Origin: Bacteroidaceae bacterium
Lineage (GTDB): Bacteria; Bacteroidota; Bacteroidia; Bacteroidales; Bacteroidaceae
Direction: 5' to 3'
Assembly (NCBI GenBank): GCA_016284115.1
Contig: JAEEOD010000115.1
Location: forward strand, 1-7,718
DNA length: 7,718 nucleotides
Position 1 is the stretch's first letter, and each line of letters begins with the position of its first letter. The notes under the pieces were generated by a model. The model worked only from the letters and a program-made list of their open reading frames with translations. It was not told the origin of the DNA and searched no databases. Below are positions 1 to 6,574 of the stretch, one piece after another. The position numbers and the translations under genes are program-made.

Positions 1-1014
1 ACGCTGGGTGCGCCCATGATAAACGGCGTAGATGGTACCATCAGGCATAGTAAGCACCATATTATGACCAGTGCAATATACTTCACCTCCCTTGTCGTTG
101 TTACGCTCCAGCACAGGATTATTGGCAGCCTTAGTGAAGGGGCCTAAAGGTGACTTTCCTGTAGCATAGCCCACTGCATAGTAAGGGCCACCATAGAAAT
201 TGGCGCTATACATCATATAATAGGTGTCGTCATGCTTGAAAATATAGGAGCCCTCGTTCCAACGACGGTTGGCTTCACCAGCCATCGCGCTACGACTCTC
301 CCACTCCTGTGGACCGTTCAGTTCATAAGGAGGCACGAGCAACTGTACTGGCTCACCTATCGCTCCACTAAAATCGGGTTTAATCTCTACGCCATAAATC
401 CAACTTTCCTCAATCTCCTCATATTTGCCTTCATCTTTCAATTGAGTAGCTAGCTCGCTTTCTACAGTATGCTTATAGCAACAACGCGAGTAATAGAGAT
501 ACACCCTGCCATCATCAGCAAAGTAAAGGTTGGCATCTATAATGGGGTAACCAGGGTCGAATATGGGTTTGTCGGAAAGTTCTTTAAATGGGCCTGTAGG
601 TTTATCACTTACAGCTACGCCAATGCGGAATATCTCGCCTTCGTTGGTGGGGTTTTCCTTCCAGTTGGAGGAGAAAAGCATATAGAACTTACCATCACGC
701 TCATAAACCTCAGGTGCCCAGAAACAGTCGGTAGTCCATCCATTAGGATCTGCTTTATAGCACTGCCCCGCCAAAGACCAATTGGAGAGGTCATCACTCA
801 CATATACCAGGAAACCATCCAAGCCACCTTCAGCAGTGCCATAAGCATAGAATTTACCATCACTAGCATGAAGGATAAAGGGGTCACCCATTACTACCGG
901 GTTGCCATCTGTGAGTGTCAATGGGTTACTCACAGTGGAGGTGGTTGTCTGAGAGCCGCAAGCCATCAGTATTGATAAAGCCAGCAAGCAGATAAATCTG
1001 TAAAGGAAATTCAT
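1..1014 (-). CDS. Glycoside hydrolase family 43 lipoprotein (3' end beyond window)
   Basis: Probable exo-acting alpha-L-arabinofuranosidase or beta-xylosidase that trims side chains or short oligosaccharides in the periplasm or at the outer membrane. I translated the complement from the ATG at 1012-1014 and it stays open for 338 codons to base 1. Residues 1-19 form a lipoprotein signal ending LMAC (Cys19). The five-bladed propeller of GH43 follows with its three acidic residues in expected settings: Asp44 in GDPFI (base), Asp160 in IIDANLYF (pKa modulator) and Glu254 in WNEGSYIF (acid). WAPEV at 99-103 and GHN at 316-318 are also typical. The last visible residues, VYHGRTQR, usually lie near the end of such proteins, so probably only a short tail is missing. 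No strongly acidic stretch follows the lipid cysteine, so surface exposure cannot be claimed. It is transcribed divergently from the operon at 1102. Family is secure; subfamily and sugar specificity are not. Confidence 0.9.
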   Translation of the reverse strand, partial: MNFLYRFICLLALSILMACGSQTTTSTVSNPLTLTDGNPVVMGDPFILHASDGKFYAYGTAEGGLDGFLVYVSDDLSNWSLAGQCYKADPNGWTTDCFWAPEVYERDGKFYMLFSSNWKENPTNEGEIFRIGVAVSDKPTGPFKELSDKPIFDPGYPIIDANLYFADDGRVYLYYSRCCYKHTVESELATQLKDEGKYEEIEESWIYGVEIKPDFSGAIGEPVQLLVPPYELNGPQEWESRSAMAGEANRRWNEGSYIFKHDDTYYMMYSANFYGGPYYAVGYATGKSPLGPFTKAANNPVLERNNDKGGEVYCTGHNMVLTMPDGTIYAVYHGRTQR

Positions 1015-1045
1015 CGTTAAAAGGTTTGATAGTTTGTATTTGCCA

Positions 1046-1073
1046 CAAATGTAGCATTTTATTTTGAGACAAA
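1046..1073 (-). promoter_or_regulatory. Bacteroidetes-type promoter for the GH43 gene
   Basis: Read on the minus strand, TACATTTG (complement of 1046-1053) is an exact match to the -7 element TAnnTTTG of Bacteroidetes sigma-ABfr promoters. A TTTG (complement of 1070-1073) lies 16 bases upstream, shorter than the usual spacing of about 20, so the -33 box is less certain. Transcription would begin near 1040, giving a leader of about 25 A/T-rich bases without a Shine-Dalgarno sequence. Confidence 0.55.
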
Positions 1074-1094
1074 TAGTTTTTTTCCTTAATTTTG
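1063..1094 (+). promoter_or_regulatory. Bacteroidetes-type promoter for the four-gene operon
   Basis: TTTG at 1063-1066 and TAATTTTG at 1087-1094 match the -33 and -7 consensus (TTTG and TAnnTTTG) with a 20-base spacer, which is close to the usual distance. The predicted start of transcription, a few bases after 1094, falls at or just before the ATG at 1102, so the mRNA would have almost no 5' leader. The upstream box lies only three bases from that of the divergent GH43 promoter. Confidence 0.6.
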
Positions 1095-1101
1095 CATCAT
1101 A

Positions 1102-2088
1102 ATGGGAGGTATTCGTCATATTATAACGTGGGTAGGTCTTCTGCTGAGTATAGCTTGCCTACTATCCTTCGGTTTGGGAATGCACAAGAGCTACCAGTCG
1201 ATGCTACCCAAGGATGTGTATATTCGCTTTGCTGACCTGGAGCCTTTGCCTCGGGGACTGTCATCAATCGATAAGTTACTAGGTGAACGCCTTACAGACT
1301 CTCTTTCCGTTACCTCTAACGGGGGGAAACAAGAAGCCATGTCTATCATGAAAGGTTTTCGGTGCAAATCGTTAGTAGTTTATCGTTATAAAGGGCACAC
1401 ATTATATGATGTGTTAAACGACAACTTACTGACAATCCCTGCCCATATAACCGACACATTACCTCCTGTTTATATGGCTCCCCCACCTGAAGCTACAACA
1501 TGGAGCGACTCATTGCTTCAAGGAACTATGTCACTGGAACGCTATGCGTTGGACTATAGGCGCATCATTGCCCGCTACGACAGACAGGTTAGTCGCATCG
1601 AATGGAACAGTTTCGACACCATTCCCATTTATATCATCAGTTTAAAGGGGCACGATGAACCTATATATATCAATGCCTCAACACATTTAGTTAAACCTTT
1701 CTACCTAAGCGAAGAGGTGGTGGCAGGTGCTGTAAAATCTTTCTGCCAGTTGGATACCGTTAGCACAGAGCTACTGACCGACTATGATAATTATTACGCT
1801 GATTTGCAGCACATAGACCCATTACCCATTTGGAAAGTTACTACTGGGCAGTACACTTTCTATGTGAACCCACGCACAGGTGCGTTCCTTCGTTATAACA
1901 CCAATAGCTGGGGGTGCTATCTGCTGCACCATGCTTTCAATGACCTGCGCTATAAGCTCTTTGCTAAGCACCCAGAGTTTTGGTCACCTGTAATGTGGAT
2001 GATACTTATACTTGGCACACTGTTGTCGTTGACTAGTGTATTGGCATTTACAAGAAGAATAATGAATAACATAACTAAATCTAACTAA
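1102..2088 (+). CDS. PepSY-type inner-membrane protein
   Basis: A 328-residue protein with one membrane segment near each end (about residues 7-26 and 296-316) and a large soluble domain between, probably periplasmic. The pattern resembles PepSY/PepSY-TM proteins: an extended strand ending in a short polar turn (EPIYINASTHLVKPF, 186-200), a helix after LSEE (202-205), then YTFYVNPRTGAF (251-262) followed by LHHAFNDL (275-282) and the final membrane helix. Family members have been linked to peptidase inhibition, iron uptake or membrane reductases, but no activity can be assigned here. The start at 1102 is the first ATG after the in-frame stop at 1087-1089, and the next ATG (codon 27) would remove the first membrane segment. 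It leads the operon and ends 7 bases before the esterase gene, which is an unusual place for this family. The alternative is a Bacteroidales membrane protein of unknown function that only resembles PepSY. Confidence 0.7.
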   Translation: MGGIRHIITWVGLLLSIACLLSFGLGMHKSYQSMLPKDVYIRFADLEPLPRGLSSIDKLLGERLTDSLSVTSNGGKQEAMSIMKGFRCKSLVVYRYKGHTLYDVLNDNLLTIPAHITDTLPPVYMAPPPEATTWSDSLLQGTMSLERYALDYRRIIARYDRQVSRIEWNSFDTIPIYIISLKGHDEPIYINASTHLVKPFYLSEEVVAGAVKSFCQLDTVSTELLTDYDNYYADLQHIDPLPIWKVTTGQYTFYVNPRTGAFLRYNTNSWGCYLLHHAFNDLRYKLFAKHPEFWSPVMWMILILGTLLSLTSVLAFTRRIMNNITKSN

Positions 2089-2095
2089 TAGTAAG

Positions 2096-3475
2096 ATGAA
2101 ATTAAAGTACATTTTTGGCCTAACTATTGTTGCTTTGATGACAGCTTGTACTACCGAGAAGCAAGTAAATGAAAATCCTGTGCTGACCATCGAAGGTGGT
2201 CAGGTTCAGGGAGTATTAACCGATTCTACCAACGTGATGGTGTATAAGGGTATCCCCTATGCAGCTCCTCCTGTGGGAGACTTACGTTGGAAACGTCCTC
2301 AACCTGTTGTGGCTTGGGAAGGCGTGAAACTATGTGACACTTGGGGTAACGCATCTCTACAAAGTGATCATAATCCCGGCGATTTCTATACAGAAGAGTT
2401 TTATTTCGGTGGTGACCCTGCTCGCAGTGAAGACTGTCTGTATTTAAATATCTGGGCTCCTGCTCAGACCGTTGGCAAGACAGACGCCAAACTACCTGTA
2501 GCCTTCTGGGTACACGGTGGCGCCTATATGGGCGGCTGGGGACACGAAATTACAATGGATGGCGACGCATGGGCAACACGTGGCTTTATCCTCGTAACCA
2601 TCAATTATCGTTTAGGAATAATGGGCTTCCTGTCCCATCCTCAGTTGGCAAAGGAAGACACTGATGGCGTGTCAGGCAACTATGGTACTTGGGACCAAGT
2701 TGCAGCCCTGAAGTGGGTACACAACAATATCGCTCAGTTTGGTGGTGACCCGGATAACATCATGATTTTCGGACAAAGTGCAGGTGCTGCAAGCATCAAG
2801 AACCTGGTTACATCTAACGAATCGAAAAAAATGGTGAGCAGAGCTATCATCCAAAGCATAGGTGGCTTGGGCGAGTTGATTCCTGCTCCTGCACAGGATG
2901 TAGCAGAAAACATTGGCAAGGAAATGATGGATGCTGCCGGTCTGACTACCTTGGAGGCAATGCGTGCTGCGACTCCAGAACAGCTAAATGCTGCTTTTGG
3001 TGCATTCATGGCCACTGGTAAGGTTCAGGGACTGCCTTTCACTCCTCATATCGATGGGCGTTTGCTGGGCAAGAGCTTTACGGAAGCTGCTACAGATAAC
3101 ACCATTGCTGATGTGCCTTATATGTTGGGTTCTACCCTTGACGACATGATGCCAACTATGGGTGAAGGAATTGACCAATTTGCTTTCCTGCGTGAAACAC
3201 AGAGCAAGAACCCCGTATATGCTTATCGCTTTGACCGCAGACTGCCTGGCGAGCCTAACACCGCATATCATTCGTCAGAGTTGTGGTTTATCTTCAAGAC
3301 GCTGAAGAATAGTCGTCGTCCATTCACCCCAGCCGACTATGAACTGTCTGACCGTATGATGGACTACTGGACAAATTTCGCCAAATATGGCAATCCTAAC
3401 GGCAATAACATTGATGGCGAGTGGAAACCTGACACTAAGGAGAATCCGTTTACAATGCATTTAAATGTAAAATGA
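2096..3475 (+). CDS. Type B carboxylesterase lipoprotein (alpha/beta hydrolase)
   Basis: A serine esterase of the carboxylesterase type B family, likely to remove acetyl or feruloyl groups from plant polysaccharide side chains outside the inner membrane. Residues 1-18 form a lipoprotein signal (LMTAC, Cys18). Visible family marks are YKGIPYAAPPVG (50-61), SEDCLYLNIW (111-120), the oxyanion-hole HGG (140-142) and the nucleophile elbow FGQSAG with Ser228; many relatives have GESAG. The acid is probably Asp350 in GSTLDD, at the position of Glu in the family's GxNKDE motif, and the catalytic His is probably His392 in AYHSSELWF. At 459 residues it is somewhat shorter than the usual 490-550, mainly between the acid and the His. 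It overlaps the GH95 gene by 4 bases, so the two are likely translationally coupled. The start has no Shine-Dalgarno sequence, as is common in this phylum. Family is secure; substrate is inferred from neighbours. Confidence 0.92.
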   Translation: MKLKYIFGLTIVALMTACTTEKQVNENPVLTIEGGQVQGVLTDSTNVMVYKGIPYAAPPVGDLRWKRPQPVVAWEGVKLCDTWGNASLQSDHNPGDFYTEEFYFGGDPARSEDCLYLNIWAPAQTVGKTDAKLPVAFWVHGGAYMGGWGHEITMDGDAWATRGFILVTINYRLGIMGFLSHPQLAKEDTDGVSGNYGTWDQVAALKWVHNNIAQFGGDPDNIMIFGQSAGAASIKNLVTSNESKKMVSRAIIQSIGGLGELIPAPAQDVAENIGKEMMDAAGLTTLEAMRAATPEQLNAAFGAFMATGKVQGLPFTPHIDGRLLGKSFTEAATDNTIADVPYMLGSTLDDMMPTMGEGIDQFAFLRETQSKNPVYAYRFDRRLPGEPNTAYHSSELWFIFKTLKNSRRPFTPADYELSDRMMDYWTNFAKYGNPNGNNIDGEWKPDTKENPFTMHLNVK

Positions 3476-5883
3476 AAAAAACATTTTTTACATTATTTGT
3501 ACAATGCGTAGTGACAACGGGGGTGTTCGCTCAGAGCACTCCCTTAACACTGCACTACAACAAACCTGCCACCTATTTTGAAGAAGCATTGGTGATTGGC
3601 AACGGCAATTTGGGTGGCATCGTTTATGGAGGTACCTACAAAGACAAAATTTCACTCAATGACATCACGTTGTGGAGTGGAGAGCCTGAGTATGAGGTCT
3701 ATACACCAGATGCCTTCAAAGCCTTGCCAGAAGTACGAAGATTGCTTGACCAAGAGGATTACAAAGGAGCAGAGGAAGCGATCAAAAAGATTCAAGGACA
3801 CTATAGCGAGAATTACCAACCTGTGGGACAGCTGACCATCGATTATGGAACGGAAACAGAGGTTATCAGTGGCTATGAACGCACTTTAGATATCAGCAAT
3901 GCCATCGCCACCACGCATTATCAGAGAAACGGTAATGAAATCACCACTGAGTATTTCGCATCTGCTCCTGATTCCGTATTGATTATCAGAATCAAAGCCA
4001 GCAAAGGTATTGATGCAAGACTGTCTTTTACCTCACAATTGCCTTATGCCGTAGATACAGGCAACCAAGAAATCATTGCTGATGGCTATGCTGCATATCA
4101 TTCATATCCCAATTATTATGGCGATTTACCCAACGACAACAAGCATTTTTACGACCCCGATCGGGGCATTCATTTCCGAACCATCATCAAGGCAATTGCC
4201 CAAGATGGGAATATAAAAACCTACCCTACCGGTGACTTGAAACTGGAGGGTTGTCATGAGGTGGTGTTATTGATAACCAATGTTACCAGTTTTAACGGCT
4301 TCGATAAAGATCCCGTCAAGGAAGGAAAGCTTTATCAACAATTGGCTGAACAACGCATCGATAGGGCAAGTACTTTGTCATACAATACGCTACTGCAAAG
4401 ACATACATCTGACTACAAACACTATTTTGACCGAGTTTCATTGTCCTTAGGCAAGGCGGATAGCCATATTGCAGCTTTGCCGACAGACGAACAGCTATTA
4501 CAATATACTGATAATAGTATTGCCAATCCTGAATTAGAAGTATTGTATTTCCAGTTTGCCCGTTATCTGCTCATTTCCTGTTCAAGAACGAAAGGTGTTC
4601 CCGCCAACCTACAAGGGCTCTGGAACGAGTATCTGTTGCCCCCTTGGAGTAGCAATTACACCACGAACATCAATTTGGAGGAGAACTATTGGGCTGCTGA
4701 GGTGACCAACCTTACTGAGATGCATCAACCCCTCTTCGATTTTATCGGCAACTTAAGTCAGACGGGACGAATCACAGCTCAGAACTATTATGGTATCAAC
4801 GAAGGTTGGTGTTTAGCTCACAATTCAGATATTTGGGCGATGACTAATCCTGTGGGGTTGTGCAAGGGTGACCCCAATTGGGCCGATTGGAATATGGGTG
4901 GTGCTTGGGTTGCCACTCACATCTGGGAACATTATCAATTTACGAAAGACATTGATTTCCTGCGTAGTTATTATCCGTTACTCAAAGATGCAGCTTTATT
5001 CTGCATGAACTGGCTCGTGGAGAAAGACGGACATCTGCTGACTTCACCAAGTACTTCTCCCGAAAATCTTTACCTTACGGATGATGGATTCCGAGGTGCC
5101 ACACTGTATGGAGCAACCTCAGACCTCGCTATGATAAAGGAATGCCTGATTGATACTTTTGAAGCAGCTAAAGTATTGAATGTGGATAAGGATGTGCAAC
5201 GACAGATACAACAGACCATCAACAAACTAGCTCCCTATCGCATAGGAAAGGATGGCAAGTTGCAGGAGTGGTACCACGATTGGAAAGATGCTGAGCCTAC
5301 TCATCGTCATCAGTCACATCTGTATGGACTATATCCTGGTCATCACATCAACCTTGAAGATACACCCGAGTTAGCAAAGGCAGCTGCCAAAACGCTTGAG
5401 ATCAGAGGATTCAATACCACCGGTTGGAGTGCCGGGTGGCGGGTGAACCTCTATGCGAGACTACAAGACGGTGTGAATGCGTACAAGATATTCCAGAAGT
5501 TGTTGCATTATGTCAGTCCGGATAACTATACAGGGAAAGACGCCCATCGAGGTGGTGGTACCTACCCCAACCTGCTGGATGCACACTCTCCTTTCCAGAT
5601 TGACGGCAACTTTGGAGGTTGTGCAGGTATGGCAGAAATACTCATACAATCCAGTATGACAGACATCACATTGCTTCCTGCCTTGCCAGAACAATGGGCT
5701 AACGGTGAAGTAAAAGGCATCTGTGCACGTGGAGGCTTTGTGATTGATATGAAATGGAAAGACAGCAAGGTTTTGAGCCTTACCATCCATGCACGTCAAG
5801 CTGGTAAGACCACCCTGCACTATAATGGACGCTCACAGAAAATCCAATTGAAAGCAAATGAAACAAGAATTATTAATTTATAA
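3472..5883 (+). CDS. GH95 alpha-L-fucosidase or alpha-L-galactosidase
   Basis: An inverting exo-glycosidase that removes terminal alpha-linked L-fucose or L-galactose. The 803-residue length is normal for GH95. A cleavable signal peptide (about 1-20, ending VFA|Q) without a lipobox suggests a soluble periplasmic enzyme. The N-terminal beta-sandwich begins with the family's ITLWSGEPE segment (65-73). The (alpha/alpha)6 barrel holds all the catalytic residues known from the Bifidobacterium bifidum enzyme: Asn399 and Asn401 in NIN, Glu531 in SPSTSPEN as general acid, and Asp711 in FQIDGNFGG, the base that acts with the Asn pair. HRHQSHLYGLYPG (611-623 region) is also conserved. The usual motif after NIN reads roughly xxMNYWPAE, while here it is LEENYWAAE (402-410), a small departure near the active site. 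The start codon lies inside the end of the esterase gene. Characterised family members include both fucosidases and L-galactosidases from xylan and pectin degraders, and the sequence alone does not settle which this is. Confidence 0.95.
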   Translation: MKKTFFTLFVQCVVTTGVFAQSTPLTLHYNKPATYFEEALVIGNGNLGGIVYGGTYKDKISLNDITLWSGEPEYEVYTPDAFKALPEVRRLLDQEDYKGAEEAIKKIQGHYSENYQPVGQLTIDYGTETEVISGYERTLDISNAIATTHYQRNGNEITTEYFASAPDSVLIIRIKASKGIDARLSFTSQLPYAVDTGNQEIIADGYAAYHSYPNYYGDLPNDNKHFYDPDRGIHFRTIIKAIAQDGNIKTYPTGDLKLEGCHEVVLLITNVTSFNGFDKDPVKEGKLYQQLAEQRIDRASTLSYNTLLQRHTSDYKHYFDRVSLSLGKADSHIAALPTDEQLLQYTDNSIANPELEVLYFQFARYLLISCSRTKGVPANLQGLWNEYLLPPWSSNYTTNINLEENYWAAEVTNLTEMHQPLFDFIGNLSQTGRITAQNYYGINEGWCLAHNSDIWAMTNPVGLCKGDPNWADWNMGGAWVATHIWEHYQFTKDIDFLRSYYPLLKDAALFCMNWLVEKDGHLLTSPSTSPENLYLTDDGFRGATLYGATSDLAMIKECLIDTFEAAKVLNVDKDVQRQIQQTINKLAPYRIGKDGKLQEWYHDWKDAEPTHRHQSHLYGLYPGHHINLEDTPELAKAAAKTLEIRGFNTTGWSAGWRVNLYARLQDGVNAYKIFQKLLHYVSPDNYTGKDAHRGGGTYPNLLDAHSPFQIDGNFGGCAGMAEILIQSSMTDITLLPALPEQWANGEVKGICARGGFVIDMKWKDSKVLSLTIHARQAGKTTLHYNGRSQKIQLKANETRIINL

Positions 5884-5895
5884 AAGATTGTTATT

Positions 5896-6483
5896 ATGAA
5901 AATCAACCATTTACTACTCGTTTCCATGTTGGCGTTAGCATCATGCACATCAACACAAGAGAAGGCCTCAGAGCAGCCTCAACAACCTGTTCAAACAAGT
6001 GAAACTGTGGATTACAAACCCATGGCTAATCCAATCAAGAAAGAGAAGTTTGCTCAAATCAACATTGTGGTGGGTGACATCTACAAAGCAGCCAAAGCTT
6101 GGGCTGCTATATTGGATATCCCCGTGCCAGAAGTGAGAGTTAATCACTTGGAATACAAACCCGAGTTCCCTTATACCTATCGTGGAGAGCCAAGCACTTG
6201 CGACTTGCTGGTGTGCGACATCGATATGGGTGGTTGGGTGCTTGAGTTGCACCAGGCCGACGAAAAAGCAAGTTCTTTCCGTGAATTCTACGACAAACAC
6301 GGCAATGGGGTTCACCACCTAGGCTTTGAGGTAGGTGAACTGCGTGATGAGGTCATCCAAGAGCTCTCTGCCCTCGGTTTCAATACCAACCGTACTTTTG
6401 GTGCATATACGGGTAGCAGTTGGACCATCGTGGATAGTGAAGATGTATTGGGAGTTAATTTGAACATTAAACCTGTGAGATAG
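5896..6483 (+). CDS. Lipid-anchored VOC (glyoxalase-fold) protein, function unknown
   Basis: A 195-residue protein with a lipoprotein signal (LALASC, Cys17), a Gln/Thr/Ser-rich linker (about 18-45) and one VOC domain (about 52-192). The domain reads like the glyoxalase / methylmalonyl-CoA epimerase group: QINIVVGDIYKAAKAW (54-69), VLELHQ (115-120), GNGVHHLGFEV (136-146) and DVLGVNLNI (183-191). By eye alignment to methylmalonyl-CoA epimerase, the four metal positions correspond to Gln54 (His in the epimerase), Glu117, His140 or His141, and Asn190 (Glu in the epimerase), so at least two ligands differ. VOC enzymes act as isomerases, lyases or dioxygenases and some only bind ligands; most are cytoplasmic. 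Here the domain is exported and is the last gene of a carbohydrate operon, 12 bases after GH95. It could act on a released sugar or aromatic acid, or bind one, but no function can be assigned. Confidence 0.85.
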   Translation: MKINHLLLVSMLALASCTSTQEKASEQPQQPVQTSETVDYKPMANPIKKEKFAQINIVVGDIYKAAKAWAAILDIPVPEVRVNHLEYKPEFPYTYRGEPSTCDLLVCDIDMGGWVLELHQADEKASSFREFYDKHGNGVHHLGFEVGELRDEVIQELSALGFNTNRTFGAYTGSSWTIVDSEDVLGVNLNIKPVR

Positions 6484-6493
6484 AGCAAACATC

Positions 6494-6505
6494 CCCACTT
6501 GTGGG
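6494..6505. terminator. Small hairpin after the operon (weak)
   Basis: CCCAC at 6494-6498 and GTGGG at 6501-6505 can pair, starting 10 bases after the stop codon of the VOC gene. The two-base gap means the practical form is four pairs with a four-base loop. No T-run follows on the plus strand, so on its own it is a poor terminator; it may assist the larger repeat downstream. Confidence 0.3.
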
Positions 6506-6517
6506 TAAATTAAAACA

Positions 6518-6541
6518 GAATCCCCCTCAAGAGGGGGATTC
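6518..6541. terminator. Inverted repeat terminator between convergent genes
   Basis: GAATCCCCCTC (6518-6528) and its exact complement GAGGGGGATTC (6531-6541) form a 10-base-pair stem with a CAAG loop. It lies between the stop of the VOC gene (6483) and the stop of hisS (6575). On the minus strand it is followed by TGTTTTAATTT, a reasonable T-rich tail, so it should end hisS transcription. On the plus strand the following CTTGTAAC has few Ts, so termination of the operon there is less certain. Confidence 0.75.
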
Positions 6542-6574
6542 TTGTAACAAAGGGTATTATGGGCAATCCTACTA

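Larger units (their letters stand above)
1102..6483 (+). other. Predicted four-gene operon for exported side-chain enzymes
   Basis: The four plus-strand genes are separated by 7 bases (2089-2095), a 4-base ATGA overlap (3472-3475) and 12 bases (5884-5895). I see no terminator hairpin between them. A promoter precedes the first gene and a strong inverted repeat follows the last. Co-transcription is inferred from this spacing. Three of the four products carry export signals and the first is membrane anchored, so the whole operon serves the cell envelope. Confidence 0.8.

Noticed and set aside
232..453. 73-codon plus-strand frame
   Set aside because: Antisense to GH43 coding sequence, with no promoter and no plausible protein features.
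469..975. 168-codon open frame on the plus strand with an ATG
   Set aside because: It lies wholly antisense to the GH43 gene, whose catalytic residues are clear, and its translation has no recognisable domain or signal. It is a shadow frame.
1020..1045. Repeated TTTG motifs as an operator or direct-repeat array
   Set aside because: Three copies occur at 1025-1028, 1033-1036 and 1039-1042, but the spacing is uneven and the region is A/T-rich, so chance explains them.
1321..1330. Six-G run followed by AAAC as a frameshift or phase-variation site in the PepSY-type gene
   Set aside because: The GGGAAAC heptamer is not in the phase needed for -1 slippage, the tract is short for phase variation, and the gene is intact across it.
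5461..5820. 119-codon minus-strand frame inside GH95
   Set aside because: Antisense to the most conserved part of GH95 (FQIDGNFGG region), with no domain or signal of its own.
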